A stretch of 64,000 bases of DNA from Proteiniclasticum ruminis (GTDB taxonomy: Bacteria > Bacillota > Clostridia > Clostridiales > Clostridiaceae): NCBI RefSeq assembly GCF_900115135.1, contig NZ_FOVK01000002.1, positions 132,512-196,511 of the forward strand, given 5' to 3'. Positions 18,360 through 26,373 of this stretch are shown one piece after another. The number at the start of each line of letters is the position of its first letter. Within the stretch, counting starts at the first letter, position 1. The notes under the pieces were generated by a model. The model was not told the origin of the DNA, searched no databases, and worked only from the letters and a program-made list of their open reading frames with translations. The translations under genes and the position numbers were made by a program.

Positions 18360-19307
18360 ATGAGCGGATTTAAAAAAGTGGTGGTAGCCACACTGATCAT
18401 TGCATCTGTTTCCATCGGCATTGGTGCCTATATCGTCTATGAGTCCGGTGTGGGTACCGGTGAACTGGCTGAAACCATAAACAAGCTCCTGGAGCGTGGA
18501 GACATCAACGTCAATCTTGGTGAAACGAAAGAAGTGCGGGAAGAGCAGAGCTTTTCCTATGAGGATAAAAGAAACATCGAGATTTCAGTACCCATCGGAG
18601 ATGTAAAGATCAAAGCCTATGAGGGGGACGAAATAAAACTTCTGGTGGAAGGAAAGGTGCCTGAGAATTATCTCAACCGCTACCTGGAGATCACAGAAGA
18701 AAAGGACAGCCTCAAGATTTCTCTTTACAAGGGGATGGGAAACATCAACCTGAATTTTTTCAACCGGTATGACATCTCCCTTTCCCTGGAAGTGCCTGTG
18801 GGATATCAGGGGGACCTTGATGTTTCCAATGTGTCTGGGGACATCCTTGTGGATGGACTGAATCTGAAAAAGGTGTCACTGGAGAATATTTCAGGAGATC
18901 TTATTGTAGAGAGCGGTACCATAGAGGATGTGGACTTTGATGTGGTATCCGGGCAGTTCATCAGCTATGGAGACATTGGACGTCTTTCCGGAAACAGCAT
19001 ATCCGGGAAAATCACTGCCACAGGAATAAGAAGCAGCGCGGATGTGGAGAGTGTATCTGGCAGTGTCAGTTTGAAGTTTCTGGACAGCACGAAAGAAGTG
19101 GAAGTGGAGACCATCTCCGGATCTGTGGAACTGGACTTTATAGGGCTGGAGGATCTTAGTTATGACCTGGAAAGCGTCAGTGGAAGCCTGACGGTGGAGA
19201 ATCGTGAAGGAATAAACCAGAGCACCCGATCTTTGAAGAGAAATATTAACAATTCACCAACAGTAGATGTGTCAACGGTTTCCGGAGCTGTACGTATTAA
19301 ATACTAA
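18360..19307 (+). CDS. DUF4097-family membrane-anchored beta-repeat protein
   Basis: 315 residues. One N-terminal TM helix (about 7-28) precedes an extracytoplasmic domain made of short repeats around VSGD/ISGS/VSGS turns (for example VSNVSGDILVDG, ENISGDLIVES, ESVSGSVSLKF), typical of the DUF4097 beta-solenoid. The ATG at 18360 is preceded 7 bases by GGAGGA; an upstream TTG at 18345 overlaps this site and is rejected. It is likely co-transcribed with the preceding small membrane protein. Family function is poorly known; envelope-stress or adhesion roles have been suggested for relatives. Confidence 0.8.
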   Translation: MSGFKKVVVATLIIASVSIGIGAYIVYESGVGTGELAETINKLLERGDINVNLGETKEVREEQSFSYEDKRNIEISVPIGDVKIKAYEGDEIKLLVEGKVPENYLNRYLEITEEKDSLKISLYKGMGNINLNFFNRYDISLSLEVPVGYQGDLDVSNVSGDILVDGLNLKKVSLENISGDLIVESGTIEDVDFDVVSGQFISYGDIGRLSGNSISGKITATGIRSSADVESVSGSVSLKFLDSTKEVEVETISGSVELDFIGLEDLSYDLESVSGSLTVENREGINQSTRSLKRNINNSPTVDVSTVSGAVRIKY

Positions 19308-19338
19308 CAAGTTGTACAAAAAGTTTACAATTTGTTCA

Positions 19339-19366
19339 TAGACTTTGTGATAATCTTAATTATAAT
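19339..19366 (+). promoter_or_regulatory. Candidate promoter for the ferredoxin gene
   Basis: TAGACT (19339-19344) and a consensus TATAAT (19361-19366) spaced 16 bases, about 32 bases before the ferredoxin start. Confidence 0.5.
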
Positions 19367-19397
19367 TAGGTTATAAAGTATAAAAGGGGTGTTGTAT

Positions 19398-19586
19398 ATG
19401 AAGCCATCAGTAGATCAGGATCTTTGCATCGGTTGTGGAGTTTGCCCAAGTGTTGCACCATCAATGTTCGATATGAATGACGATGGAAAGGCTTACGCTA
19501 TCGTGGACGAAGTTCCAGCAGGTGAAGAGGATTTAGCTCAGGAAGCTGTAGAAAGCTGTCCAGTAGCTGCTATCACAGTAGAATAA
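19398..19586 (+). CDS. Single [4Fe-4S] ferredoxin
   Basis: 62 residues. The motif DLCIGCGVCPSVAP gives CxxCxxC, and ESCPVAAI supplies the fourth ligand, so one [4Fe-4S] cluster is expected rather than the two of classic clostridial ferredoxins. The protein is acidic, as usual for soluble electron carriers. The ATG at 19398 follows AAAGGGGTG; a GTG at 19389 is an alternative. It is monocistronic with its own promoter and terminator. The redox partner cannot be told from the neighbours. Confidence 0.93.
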   Translation: MKPSVDQDLCIGCGVCPSVAPSMFDMNDDGKAYAIVDEVPAGEEDLAQEAVESCPVAAITVE

Positions 19587-19596
19587 TTGTGAATAT

Positions 19597-19620
19597 AAAA
19601 GAGACCGAAAGGTCTCTTTT
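19597..19620 (+). terminator. Terminator after ferredoxin
   Basis: AAAAGAGACC, GAAA tetraloop, GGTCTCTTTT: a perfect 10-bp stem ending in T residues. Confidence 0.9.
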
Positions 19621-19684
19621 GTTATGCGCAGAAATCGTGTATGATAGATATATAATTGTCATTTAGAACTGCTGGAGGTTTATT

Positions 19685-20896
19685 ATGGAGCTATTTGAGC
19701 GGGGCCAGCTTTTTAAGGCTGTTCTTGCTGTCATTGTCCTTTACCCGCTGATTCCCATAGAGTATCTTCCTTATCTAGGCATTGCGCTAGGAGGATATTT
19801 TCTTGCGTATTTATATAAGAATCGAGATGTTTTTGACAAGATCCGAAGAAGCAGACGGCATACGAAGCTGGCCTATGGTCTTTCCACGTTCTTGTTCCTT
19901 GTGCTTCAGATGGTCTCCTTGATCTATTCTGAGAGCCCAGAAGACACACTCTCTGGAATTCTTCTTTACTTATCCGCATTTATTGTGTTTTTTGTGCTGA
20001 AGTATGAGATCAACCGCCCAAACCATGTGGTGCCGCTGACACGAGCCTATTTCTTCTCCGCTTTCCTTGTGGGGTTTTATCATGTGGGCCAGGTGGTCTA
20101 TGACGAGATTGTCCGGGGGATTCCTTTTGATCCTCAGACCAATACCTCCTTCATGGAGAATGGACCGATTCTTGCGTATTTCATGCTTCTGGCTCTTTTC
20201 CCTGCGTTGACCCTTTATATTTTTAAAGACAAGAACAAAGAGTCACGGTTTTACCTTTTTGTGGTGGGCGTTTCTCTCATCTCCATTTTTATGACAGGGT
20301 CACGCATTGCCATTGTCGGGGTGTTCCTTGGACTTCTTCTTTTGTCTCTTCTGTACTCTGTCCGGTTCCTCATTGCACTGGTCCCTGCGGGCATCTTTTT
20401 TGCCTTGATTCCACTTTTCACCAGAAGACATTGGAGCTTTTTTCTTCTGTCGAAGGAGATGGGAAGGTTTTCCTTTTATCTGGAGATTCTGAAGGCCAAT
20501 GCGAAATCCATCTTTTTGGGCAGAGGGTTTCATACCATTGACTATACCTTGGGACGCTTCATGGCAGGAAGACCAGAGCTTCTGAACCTGGATCAGGTGA
20601 ACAAGCCTTATAATGCAGTGCTTCAGGTGATCCTGGAGCTGGGGCTTCTTGGACTGTTTCTAGGTGCAGTGATTCTTTATTTCAAGATGAGAGGGATCCA
20701 TAACTATACAAAAAGCTATAAGGCACAGCCTCAGCTGAAGGTCCTCTATGTGGGTGTGTTTGTGTCCATGGCGGTGCTTCTTTATGTGGGGCTCATGGAC
20801 AGCTATCTTATGAGTGGAAGGATTGTTTATGCCATTGCCATCTTGATGGGGATTCTTCATGGAGATGCCAAATGGAAAGGCATTCAGAAAGTGTAA
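19685..20896 (+). CDS. O-antigen ligase/polymerase-like polytopic membrane protein
   Basis: 403 residues with about ten to eleven TM helices. A long loop before the last helices carries GRGFHTIDYTLGRFM and KPYNAVLQVILELGLLG, which matches the Wzy/WaaL signature in which an H/YN...L...E.G..G segment leads into a helix. Such proteins polymerise or ligate lipid-linked glycans on the outer face of the membrane. No glycan biosynthesis genes are adjacent, so the substrate is open; a wall or capsule glycan is likely. The ATG at 19685 follows GGAGG by 6 bases. It stands alone, ended by a bidirectional terminator. Confidence 0.8.
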   Translation: MELFERGQLFKAVLAVIVLYPLIPIEYLPYLGIALGGYFLAYLYKNRDVFDKIRRSRRHTKLAYGLSTFLFLVLQMVSLIYSESPEDTLSGILLYLSAFIVFFVLKYEINRPNHVVPLTRAYFFSAFLVGFYHVGQVVYDEIVRGIPFDPQTNTSFMENGPILAYFMLLALFPALTLYIFKDKNKESRFYLFVVGVSLISIFMTGSRIAIVGVFLGLLLLSLLYSVRFLIALVPAGIFFALIPLFTRRHWSFFLLSKEMGRFSFYLEILKANAKSIFLGRGFHTIDYTLGRFMAGRPELLNLDQVNKPYNAVLQVILELGLLGLFLGAVILYFKMRGIHNYTKSYKAQPQLKVLYVGVFVSMAVLLYVGLMDSYLMSGRIVYAIAILMGILHGDAKWKGIQKV

Positions 20897-20901
20897 AAAA
20901 G

Positions 20902-20949
20902 AAAAGACCTCTGGGAAGAAAGCAGCTGCTTTTTTCCCAGAGGTCTTTT
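20902..20949. terminator. Bidirectional terminator
   Basis: AAAAGACCTCTGGGAA pairs perfectly (16 bp) with TTCCCAGAGGTCTTTT, with A/T tracts on both sides. It lies between the ligase-like gene and the convergent IIB gene. Confidence 0.9.
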
Positions 20950-20952
20950 GGT

Positions 20953-21294
20953 TCACTGAAGATCTTCAGAAACCTCCACTGGATGATGGAGACTGAAAAG
21001 ACGCAGTGCCTGTGAGAGGATCTTTTCCCCGTCCATGCTTCCGTAGTCTCTGGTGGAGATGGCTTCCAGAGGTACCTTGTGCGCATCGCACACCTCTTTG
21101 ATCTCCAGAAGAGCATGGCGTACCTGCGGGCCTACCAGCACCACATCCGCCTCTTTGATGTACTTTTTCATAGCAGATTCAGGATAGGATGCCACCTGGA
21201 TCATCAGGTCTTTCTTTTTTGCTGCTTGCTCCATTTTCTTCACCAGAAGAGTGGTGGAGAGACCGGTGGAACAGAAAAGAACGATATTGATCAT
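20953..21294 (-). CDS. Orphan PTS IIB component, lactose/cellobiose type
   Basis: 113 residues. The N-terminus INIVLFCSTGLSTTLLVKKM holds the phospho-Cys C8 in the CSTGLST loop of the lactose/chitobiose IIB family, and DVVLVGPQVRHALLEI continues the fold. It would receive phosphate from a IIA and pass it to a sugar on IIC, but neither is nearby. It could serve a distant IIC or act in regulation. The ATG at 21294 follows AGGAGG at 21302-21307; an upstream in-frame ATG at 21318 lacks a site. Confidence 0.87.
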   Translation of the reverse strand: MINIVLFCSTGLSTTLLVKKMEQAAKKKDLMIQVASYPESAMKKYIKEADVVLVGPQVRHALLEIKEVCDAHKVPLEAISTRDYGSMDGEKILSQALRLFSLHHPVEVSEDLQ

Positions 21295-21429
21295 CAAAAA
21301 ACCTCCTAAGGTACTCAAAATATTGAGTTTCTATAAGACAATTGTAGCATATTTCTATGAGGTATTGCTTCTGATGATGGAATATTATGAAATTTTAACA
21401 GGAACTTTATGCTCTATCATAAAATATAA

Positions 21430-21458
21430 TTGAGTAAAATCTAATTAGTGGGTATAAT
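21430..21458 (+). promoter_or_regulatory. Promoter of the DsbA-family gene
   Basis: TTGAGT and TATAAT are spaced 17 bases, with transcription expected to begin about 20 bases before the start codon. Confidence 0.65.
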
Positions 21459-21483
21459 AGAGAAAAACCATGGAGGTATGAAC

Positions 21484-22128
21484 ATGAAAGTTGAAATTTA
21501 TGCAGACATCGTCTGTCCATTCTGTTATATAGGAAAGAACATTTTTGCCAAGTTCCAGGAAGAAGCCAGGGAGGAGATTGAAGTCATCCACCGAAGCTAT
21601 GAGCTGGATCCTAACAGCAGCAGAACCGAGTCCATGAACTCTGTGGAAGCTCTGGCAAAGAAGTATGGCTTTACAAAGGAAGAAGCAAAAAACCGTATGA
21701 GTGGTGTGGAAGACATGGCAAAGAGAGAAAACCTTCCGATGAATATCTTTTCTGCCATCGGTGCCAGTACCCACGATCTTCACCGCCTGATCTATCTTGC
21801 CAAGGAAACAGGGAAAGACAGTGCACTTCTGGAAGCGTTCTATAGGGCTCATTTTGTGGATGGCATCGCCCTGAATGAAAGAGATGAGGTGCTGAAGATT
21901 ACAGAAAATGTTGGACTGAAAGAGGAAGAGGTGCTGGAGGTTCTTGAAAGTGACCGGTATGAGGAGAATATTGCTGAAGATCGAGCGATGGCTTCCAGTC
22001 TCGGCATCACCGGAGTACCGTTCTTTGTGGTGGATGGGAAATATGGTGTCAGCGGTGCCCAGCCAAAGACCGTCTTCCACCAGATTCTTGAAAGCATAAA
22101 AAGTGATAAAAAATCCATCGAGCTTTAG
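21484..22128 (+). CDS. DsbA-family oxidoreductase (FrnE-like)
   Basis: 214 residues, thioredoxin fold with helical insertion. MKVEIYADIVCPFCYIGK gives the CPFC redox motif; the cis-Pro loop is GITGVPFFVVDGKYGVSGAQ. This matches the FrnE/2-hydroxychromene-2-carboxylate-isomerase-like branch of the DsbA family. No signal peptide is seen, so it acts in the cytoplasm, as is usual for FrnE. The role is probably thiol-disulfide exchange, perhaps in stress. The ATG at 21484 is 7 bases after GGAGG; the ATG at 21478 is too close to it. Confidence 0.88.
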   Translation: MKVEIYADIVCPFCYIGKNIFAKFQEEAREEIEVIHRSYELDPNSSRTESMNSVEALAKKYGFTKEEAKNRMSGVEDMAKRENLPMNIFSAIGASTHDLHRLIYLAKETGKDSALLEAFYRAHFVDGIALNERDEVLKITENVGLKEEEVLEVLESDRYEENIAEDRAMASSLGITGVPFFVVDGKYGVSGAQPKTVFHQILESIKSDKKSIEL

Positions 22129-22158
22129 AGATATAGTTCATAGTAAGAATAAAGAAAA

Positions 22159-22201
22159 AAAGGACATGTGGAAAGAAGAGATTTCATTCCACATGTCCTT
22201 T
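22159..22201. terminator. Bidirectional terminator
   Basis: AAAGGACATGTGGAA and TTCCACATGTCCTTT form a perfect 15-bp stem, with an A-run before it and a short T-run after it, between the DsbA-family gene and convergent ybaK. Confidence 0.88.
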
Positions 22202-22232
22202 CAGCGTTTTCTCCCAGTAGGAAACGATGACG

Positions 22233-22730
22233 TTATTTGAAGATGCTTTTGGTTTCTGCCAGAAGATCTGCCGTTTCTGCTGTGATGAGAGAAAGGATGC
22301 CCTTAGGATCCACTTCTACCTGAAAACCCCGTTTACCGGCAGACACAATGATAGAGGGAAGATGAAGACAGCCTTCTTCGAGGAAGGTAGGCAGCTGTTT
22401 TTTCATACCCACAGGGCTTACACCGCCACGCTCATAGCCTGTAAGCTTCAAAAGATCTTTCTGGTCAATGAGCGCCACGCTTTTTTCTCCGGAAGCTTTG
22501 GCTGCTTTTTTTAAGTCCAGCTCTTCCGTGAGAGGCAGGCAGAAAACATAGTGCTGACCACTGTGGCTTGTGGTCACCAGGGTTTTATAGATGAGATGGA
22601 CATCCCGGTCAATATCCTTTGCAAGAAGTTCAGGAGTCAGGACAGGATGCTTCATATTGTAGGTATGGAGTGTATAGGGGATGCCCGCTTCCTCCAGAAG
22701 GCGCATGGCATTGGTTTTCACTTTCTTCAT
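22233..22730 (-). CDS. ybaK: Cys-tRNA(Pro)/Cys-tRNA(Cys) deacylase YbaK
   Basis: 165 residues of the YbaK/EbsC family, which hydrolyses Cys mis-acylated onto tRNA(Pro). Family features are KTNAMRLLEEAGIPYTLHTY, the conserved KTLV segment with the catalytic Lys, the YVFCLPLTEELDLKKAAKA strand-helix and GYERGGVSPVGMKK. The ATG at 22730 is preceded by GGAGG; the upstream TTG start at 22745 overlaps the ribosome site. It is transcribed alone from a clear promoter. Confidence 0.92.
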   Translation of the reverse strand: MKKVKTNAMRLLEEAGIPYTLHTYNMKHPVLTPELLAKDIDRDVHLIYKTLVTTSHSGQHYVFCLPLTEELDLKKAAKASGEKSVALIDQKDLLKLTGYERGGVSPVGMKKQLPTFLEEGCLHLPSIIVSAGKRGFQVEVDPKGILSLITAETADLLAETKSIFK

Positions 22731-22763
22731 GGGAAAAACCTCCAAAATATACTGATATACAGT

Positions 22764-22792
22764 ATTTTATCATTCTGGAAATTTTTTGACAA
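22764..22792 (-). promoter_or_regulatory. Promoter of ybaK
   Basis: On the minus strand TTGTCA (22792-22787) and TAAAAT (22769-22764) are spaced 17 bases, about 35 bases before the ybaK start. Confidence 0.65.
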
Positions 22793-22817
22793 ATTGCTGT
22801 TTGGAAATGATGCGCTA

Positions 22818-22834
22818 GTTTAGTCATTGTAAAC
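22818..22834. promoter_or_regulatory. Distal GTTTA-N7-TAAAC operator
   Basis: A 17-bp dyad GTTTA-N7-TAAAC preceded by TA, identical in layout to the site at 23028-23044. It lies upstream of the ybaK -35 and 210 bases from the second site. Confidence 0.5.
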
Positions 22835-22988
22835 TCAGGGTATGTTTATTTGATACATTTGTCTGAAATCCAACAAAAATCTCTGCTGTTCCAGAAATAT
22901 TAACAACTGCGGAAGTGAGTCATATCAAGGCGTATCTGAAGTGTGTGGAGATTTTTGAATTTTGCGCAGAGTTTTTCATGAAAACTCG
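22835..22988. other. AT-rich spacer in the ybaK-pot intergenic region
   Basis: The stretch between ybaK and the regulator gene (22731-23092) holds the ybaK promoter, two operators and the pot promoter. In the remaining part I see only a 7-bp hairpin (GAGTTTT/AAAACTC, 22969-22987) just before the pot -35. No ORF or riboswitch is recognised. Confidence 0.5.
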
Positions 22989-23017
22989 TTGATTTTGAAA
23001 AAAGTTTTCTATATAAT
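22989..23017 (+). promoter_or_regulatory. Promoter of the pot operon
   Basis: TTGATT and TATAAT are spaced 17 bases. The expected start of transcription (about 23024) lies just before the dyad at 23028-23044. Confidence 0.65.
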
Positions 23018-23027
23018 GGTCTAGGTA

Positions 23028-23044
23028 GTTTAACTTGACTAAAC
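23028..23044. promoter_or_regulatory. Proximal GTTTA-N7-TAAAC operator at the pot transcription start
   Basis: Same dyad and spacing as 22818-22834, both preceded by TA. A further CTAAAC/GTTTAG inverted repeat (23039-23055) overlaps it. The position at +4 to +20 fits repression, most simply autoregulation by the XRE-cupin protein encoded next. Confidence 0.6.
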
Positions 23045-23092
23045 AAAAAGTTTAGTTTTATCTCTTTTCAAGAAACTGCATTGGAGGTTGTT

Positions 23093-23632
23093 ATGAAGAT
23101 TGGTGAAAAAATTAAAAATCTGAGAATCAAGAACGCGCTGACCCAGGAAGAACTGGCAAACCGCTGCGAACTGACCAAGGGATTCATCTCTCAGCTGGAG
23201 AGAGATCTCACTTCTCCTTCCATTGCAACCCTGGTGGACATCTTGGAAGGACTGGGCACCAATCTCAAGGATTTCTTCAATGAAACCACTGATGAGAAGA
23301 TTGTGTTCAGCAAGGAAGACGCCTTTGAGAAAGAAAACGAGGAACTTCAGAATATCGTCAACTGGATCATCCCCAATGCTCAGAAAAATGCCATGGAACC
23401 CATCCATGTGGAGATCAAACCCGGTGGACGAACCAAAGATGTACCCCCACACGAAGGGGAAGAGTTCGGTTATGTGATGAACGGAAGCATCCTTCTTCAC
23501 GTGGGGCTGGAGAAGCACAAAGTGAAAAAAGGGGAATCCTTTTATCTGAAACCGGGAAAAAGTCATTATCTCTCCAATGAGGGGAAAACCACTGCCACCG
23601 TAATCTGGGTGAGCACACCACCGATATTCTAG
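23093..23632 (+). CDS. XRE-family regulator with C-terminal cupin domain
   Basis: 179 residues. An N-terminal HTH (about 3-60: [32 protein letters not shown]) is followed by a cupin barrel (about 105-178: [27 protein letters not shown]). This architecture is the PuuR-like regulator often heading polyamine operons; the cupin probably senses a small ligand such as a polyamine. The ATG at 23093 is 5 bases after GGAGG; a TTG at 23081 overlaps that region. It is the first gene of the potABCD transcript, with potA 16 bases downstream. Confidence 0.93.
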   Translation: MKIGEKIKNLRIKNALTQEELANRCELTKGFISQLERDLTSPSIATLVDILEGLGTNLKDFFNETTDEKIVFSKEDAFEKENEELQNIVNWIIPNAQKNAMEPIHVEIKPGGRTKDVPPHEGEEFGYVMNGSILLHVGLEKHKVKKGESFYLKPGKSHYLSNEGKTTATVIWVSTPPIF

Positions 23633-23648
23633 AAAGGGGACAGGAATT

Positions 23649-24698
23649 ATGACAAGCAATATTATGATTGATCTGAAAAACATCACCAAGCGGTTTGGCA
23701 CAAATACGGTGCTGGACAATATGAACCTCTACATCAGGGAGAATGAGTTCCTGACGCTGCTTGGTCCATCGGGATGCGGCAAGACCACGACCCTTAGAAT
23801 CATCGCGGGTTTTGAAACCCCCACAGAAGGGAAGGTTCTTTTCAGCGGAAAAGACATCACTGAAGTGCCGCCTTATCAGAGAGCGGTGAACACCGTATTC
23901 CAGAAGTATGCCCTGTTTCCCCACCTGAATGTCTTTGAGAACATCGCTTTTGGCCTCAAAATCAAAAAGCTTCCCAAAGATGTCATCGAGAAGAAAGTGA
24001 CAGAAGTACTGAAGCTTGTGAACCTGTCAGGCTTTGAGAAAAGAGACATCGATTCACTTTCTGGCGGACAGCAGCAGAGAATCGCCATTGCAAGAGCCCT
24101 TGTAAATGAACCTAAGGTGCTTCTTCTCGACGAACCTCTGGGAGCGCTGGATTTAAAGCTTCGCAAAGAAATGCAGATCGAACTGAAAAATATACAGAAG
24201 AGAGTGGGCATCACGTTCATCTATGTGACCCATGACCAGGAGGAAGCCCTCACCATGAGCGATACCATCGTGGTGATGAACGAAGGTCTCATTCAGCAGA
24301 TCGGCACTCCTGTAGATATTTATAATGAACCCAAGAATGCTTTTGTGGCAAAGTTCATCGGGGAATCCAACATTGTGGACGGCATCATGCATAAGGATCT
24401 GGAAGTGGAGTTCCAGGGGGTCACCTTCCCTTGCGTGGATGGTGGTTTTGGTCCTATGGAACCTGTGGAAGTGGTCATCCGTCCGGAAGACATCATCATG
24501 ACAAAGAAAGAAGATGGACAGCTCACGGGAACCGTGGAAGAAGTGACCTTCAAGGGTGTCCATTATGAGATGGTGGTGAACTGCCAAGGATTCCATTACC
24601 TCATTCAGAGCACTGCCATGGCGCCTGTGGGAGAAGAAATCGGCATGAAGATTCTCCCGGATGCCATCCATATCATGAAGAGGGGGGATCACTCTTGA
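23649..24698 (+). CDS. potA: Spermidine/putrescine ABC transporter ATPase PotA
   Basis: 349 residues. The ATPase domain has GPSGCGKTT, the Q-loop [30 protein letters not shown] and the switch His in THD. A TOBE domain follows (about 270-345, containing VVIRPEDI). The PotA/CysA-type long form with C-terminal regulatory domain matches polyamine importers, and the linked permeases and binding protein confirm this. It energises uptake at the inner face of the membrane. The end overlaps the potB start. Confidence 0.95.
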   Translation: MTSNIMIDLKNITKRFGTNTVLDNMNLYIRENEFLTLLGPSGCGKTTTLRIIAGFETPTEGKVLFSGKDITEVPPYQRAVNTVFQKYALFPHLNVFENIAFGLKIKKLPKDVIEKKVTEVLKLVNLSGFEKRDIDSLSGGQQQRIAIARALVNEPKVLLLDEPLGALDLKLRKEMQIELKNIQKRVGITFIYVTHDQEEALTMSDTIVVMNEGLIQQIGTPVDIYNEPKNAFVAKFIGESNIVDGIMHKDLEVEFQGVTFPCVDGGFGPMEPVEVVIRPEDIIMTKKEDGQLTGTVEEVTFKGVHYEMVVNCQGFHYLIQSTAMAPVGEEIGMKILPDAIHIMKRGDHS

Positions 24699-25537
24699 AA
24701 ATGCGGAAAGTATCCTTTCCCTATGTGCTGTGGATGCTGATCTTCATCCTGGTGCCTCTGTTCCTTGTGGTGTATTTTGCGTTCACCACAGGCAACAGCA
24801 ATGACTATGAAACCTTCACCTTAAGTTTAGAAAACTTCAGAAGATTTCTGGATCCCATCTACCTAGGAGTGCTCCGAAGATCTCTGATGCTTTCTGTGGT
24901 CTCCACCTTCATCTGTTTTCTCTTGGGGTATCCCATTGCTTATATCATTGCCACTCAGAAGAAAGCAAAGACCAGAAACAATATGATTCTTCTCTTTGTC
25001 ATTCCCATGTGGATGAACTTTCTTCTTAGAACCTACGCCTGGCTGACCATCTTAGGTAAAAACGGCATCATCAACACTTTCCTGAACTTTCTAGGATTCC
25101 AGTCTCTGGAGCTCCTTTATAACGATGGCGCGGTGATTCTTGGTATGGTCTATAATTTCCTTCCATTCATGGTTCTGCCCATCTATTCCGTGCTGGTGAA
25201 GATGGACAAGAAGCTTATTGAAGCAGCAGAGGATCTGGGTGCCAATAAAAGAACCATTTTCAAGCGAGTGATATTCCCGCTGTCTGTTCCAGGTGTCATG
25301 ACCGGGTTCACCATGGTATTCACACCAGCGGTCTCCACATTTATCATTTCCAATCTTTTGGGCGGAAACAAAACCACCCTCATTGGTAATGTCATCGAGC
25401 AGCAGTTTATTTATACCGGAGACTGGCATTTTGGTTCTGCCATGTCCATCATTTTGATGATCATCATCCTCATCGTCATGGCCATCTCCAATAAGAGCGG
25501 CGGAGACCTGGAAGGAGGAAGGGGTGCCCTATGGTAG
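24695..25537 (+). CDS. potB: Spermidine/putrescine ABC permease PotB
   Basis: 280 residues with six TM helices. The EAA loop is [26 protein letters not shown]-terminal [22 protein letters not shown] and [14 protein letters not shown] are typical PotB/PotH segments. TTG at 24695 is 7 bases after a GGGGGG ribosome site and overlaps the potA stop (TTGA); an ATG two codons later is possible. It pairs with PotC to form the channel. Confidence 0.94.
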   Translation: MKMRKVSFPYVLWMLIFILVPLFLVVYFAFTTGNSNDYETFTLSLENFRRFLDPIYLGVLRRSLMLSVVSTFICFLLGYPIAYIIATQKKAKTRNNMILLFVIPMWMNFLLRTYAWLTILGKNGIINTFLNFLGFQSLELLYNDGAVILGMVYNFLPFMVLPIYSVLVKMDKKLIEAAEDLGANKRTIFKRVIFPLSVPGVMTGFTMVFTPAVSTFIISNLLGGNKTTLIGNVIEQQFIYTGDWHFGSAMSIILMIIILIVMAISNKSGGDLEGGRGALW

Positions 25538-26319
25538 GAAAAGGACTGAAAAAACTTTATACAGCACTGATTTTCCTCTTTCTCTATGCGCCCATCATCA
25601 TCCTCATTGTGTACTCTTTTAACGAGTCCAAATCAAGAGGTGTCTTTTCAGGGTTTACCCTGAAGTGGTATGAGGATCTCTTCAGGAACCGTGAGGTCAT
25701 GAAGGCTCTGTCCAATACCATGATCATTGCGGTGCTCACCACCATCGTCGCTACCCTTCTTGGCACCTTTGCCGCCATCGGCATTCATTTTTCCAAGAAA
25801 GGGCCTTTCAAGCAGATGGTGATGAACCTTAATTATCTGCCGATCTTAAATCCTGACGTGGTCATTGCGGTGTCTCTCATTGCGCTGTACCGTTTCATGG
25901 GACTGGATTTTGGTCTTGCCACCATTCTTCTTTCCCACATCACCTTCTGCACGCCTTACGTGGTGCTGGCGGTGCTGCCGAAACTGAAGCAGATGAACAT
26001 CCATCTGGCGGAAGCTGCCATGGACTTGGGGGCGAAACCCATGTATGCACTAAGAAAAGTGGTGATTCCGGAGATCATGCCAGGCATCGTCACTGGCGCT
26101 CTATTGGCCTTTACCCTTTCTGTGGATGATTTTGTCATCAGCTTCTTCACCACAGGACATGGGGTTCAGAATCTCAGCATTCTCATCTTCTCCATGGCCA
26201 GAAGAGGCATCAACCCTGTGATCAACGCCCTGTCCACGTTCATGCTCATCGGATTTTTCGCGCTGCTTCTCATCATCAATAAAATCAGCAAGAAAGAGGA
26301 CGAGCAGGAAGAATACTAA
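25531..26319 (+). CDS. potC: Spermidine/putrescine ABC permease PotC
   Basis: 262 residues, six TM helices. Characteristic PotC/PotI motifs include YSFNESKSRG near the N-terminus, FSGFTLKWYEDLF, the EAA loop EAAMDLGAKPMYALRKVVIPEIMPG and TLSVDDFVISFFTTG. It overlaps the potB end by 7 bases, so translation is coupled. It is the partner of PotB in polyamine uptake. Confidence 0.95.
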   Translation: MVGKGLKKLYTALIFLFLYAPIIILIVYSFNESKSRGVFSGFTLKWYEDLFRNREVMKALSNTMIIAVLTTIVATLLGTFAAIGIHFSKKGPFKQMVMNLNYLPILNPDVVIAVSLIALYRFMGLDFGLATILLSHITFCTPYVVLAVLPKLKQMNIHLAEAAMDLGAKPMYALRKVVIPEIMPGIVTGALLAFTLSVDDFVISFFTTGHGVQNLSILIFSMARRGINPVINALSTFMLIGFFALLLIINKISKKEDEQEEY

Positions 26320-26373
26320 TAATTTGACGCTTATAGCCGTGACGAAACTCTAAAACTACGGGAGGAAACATGT

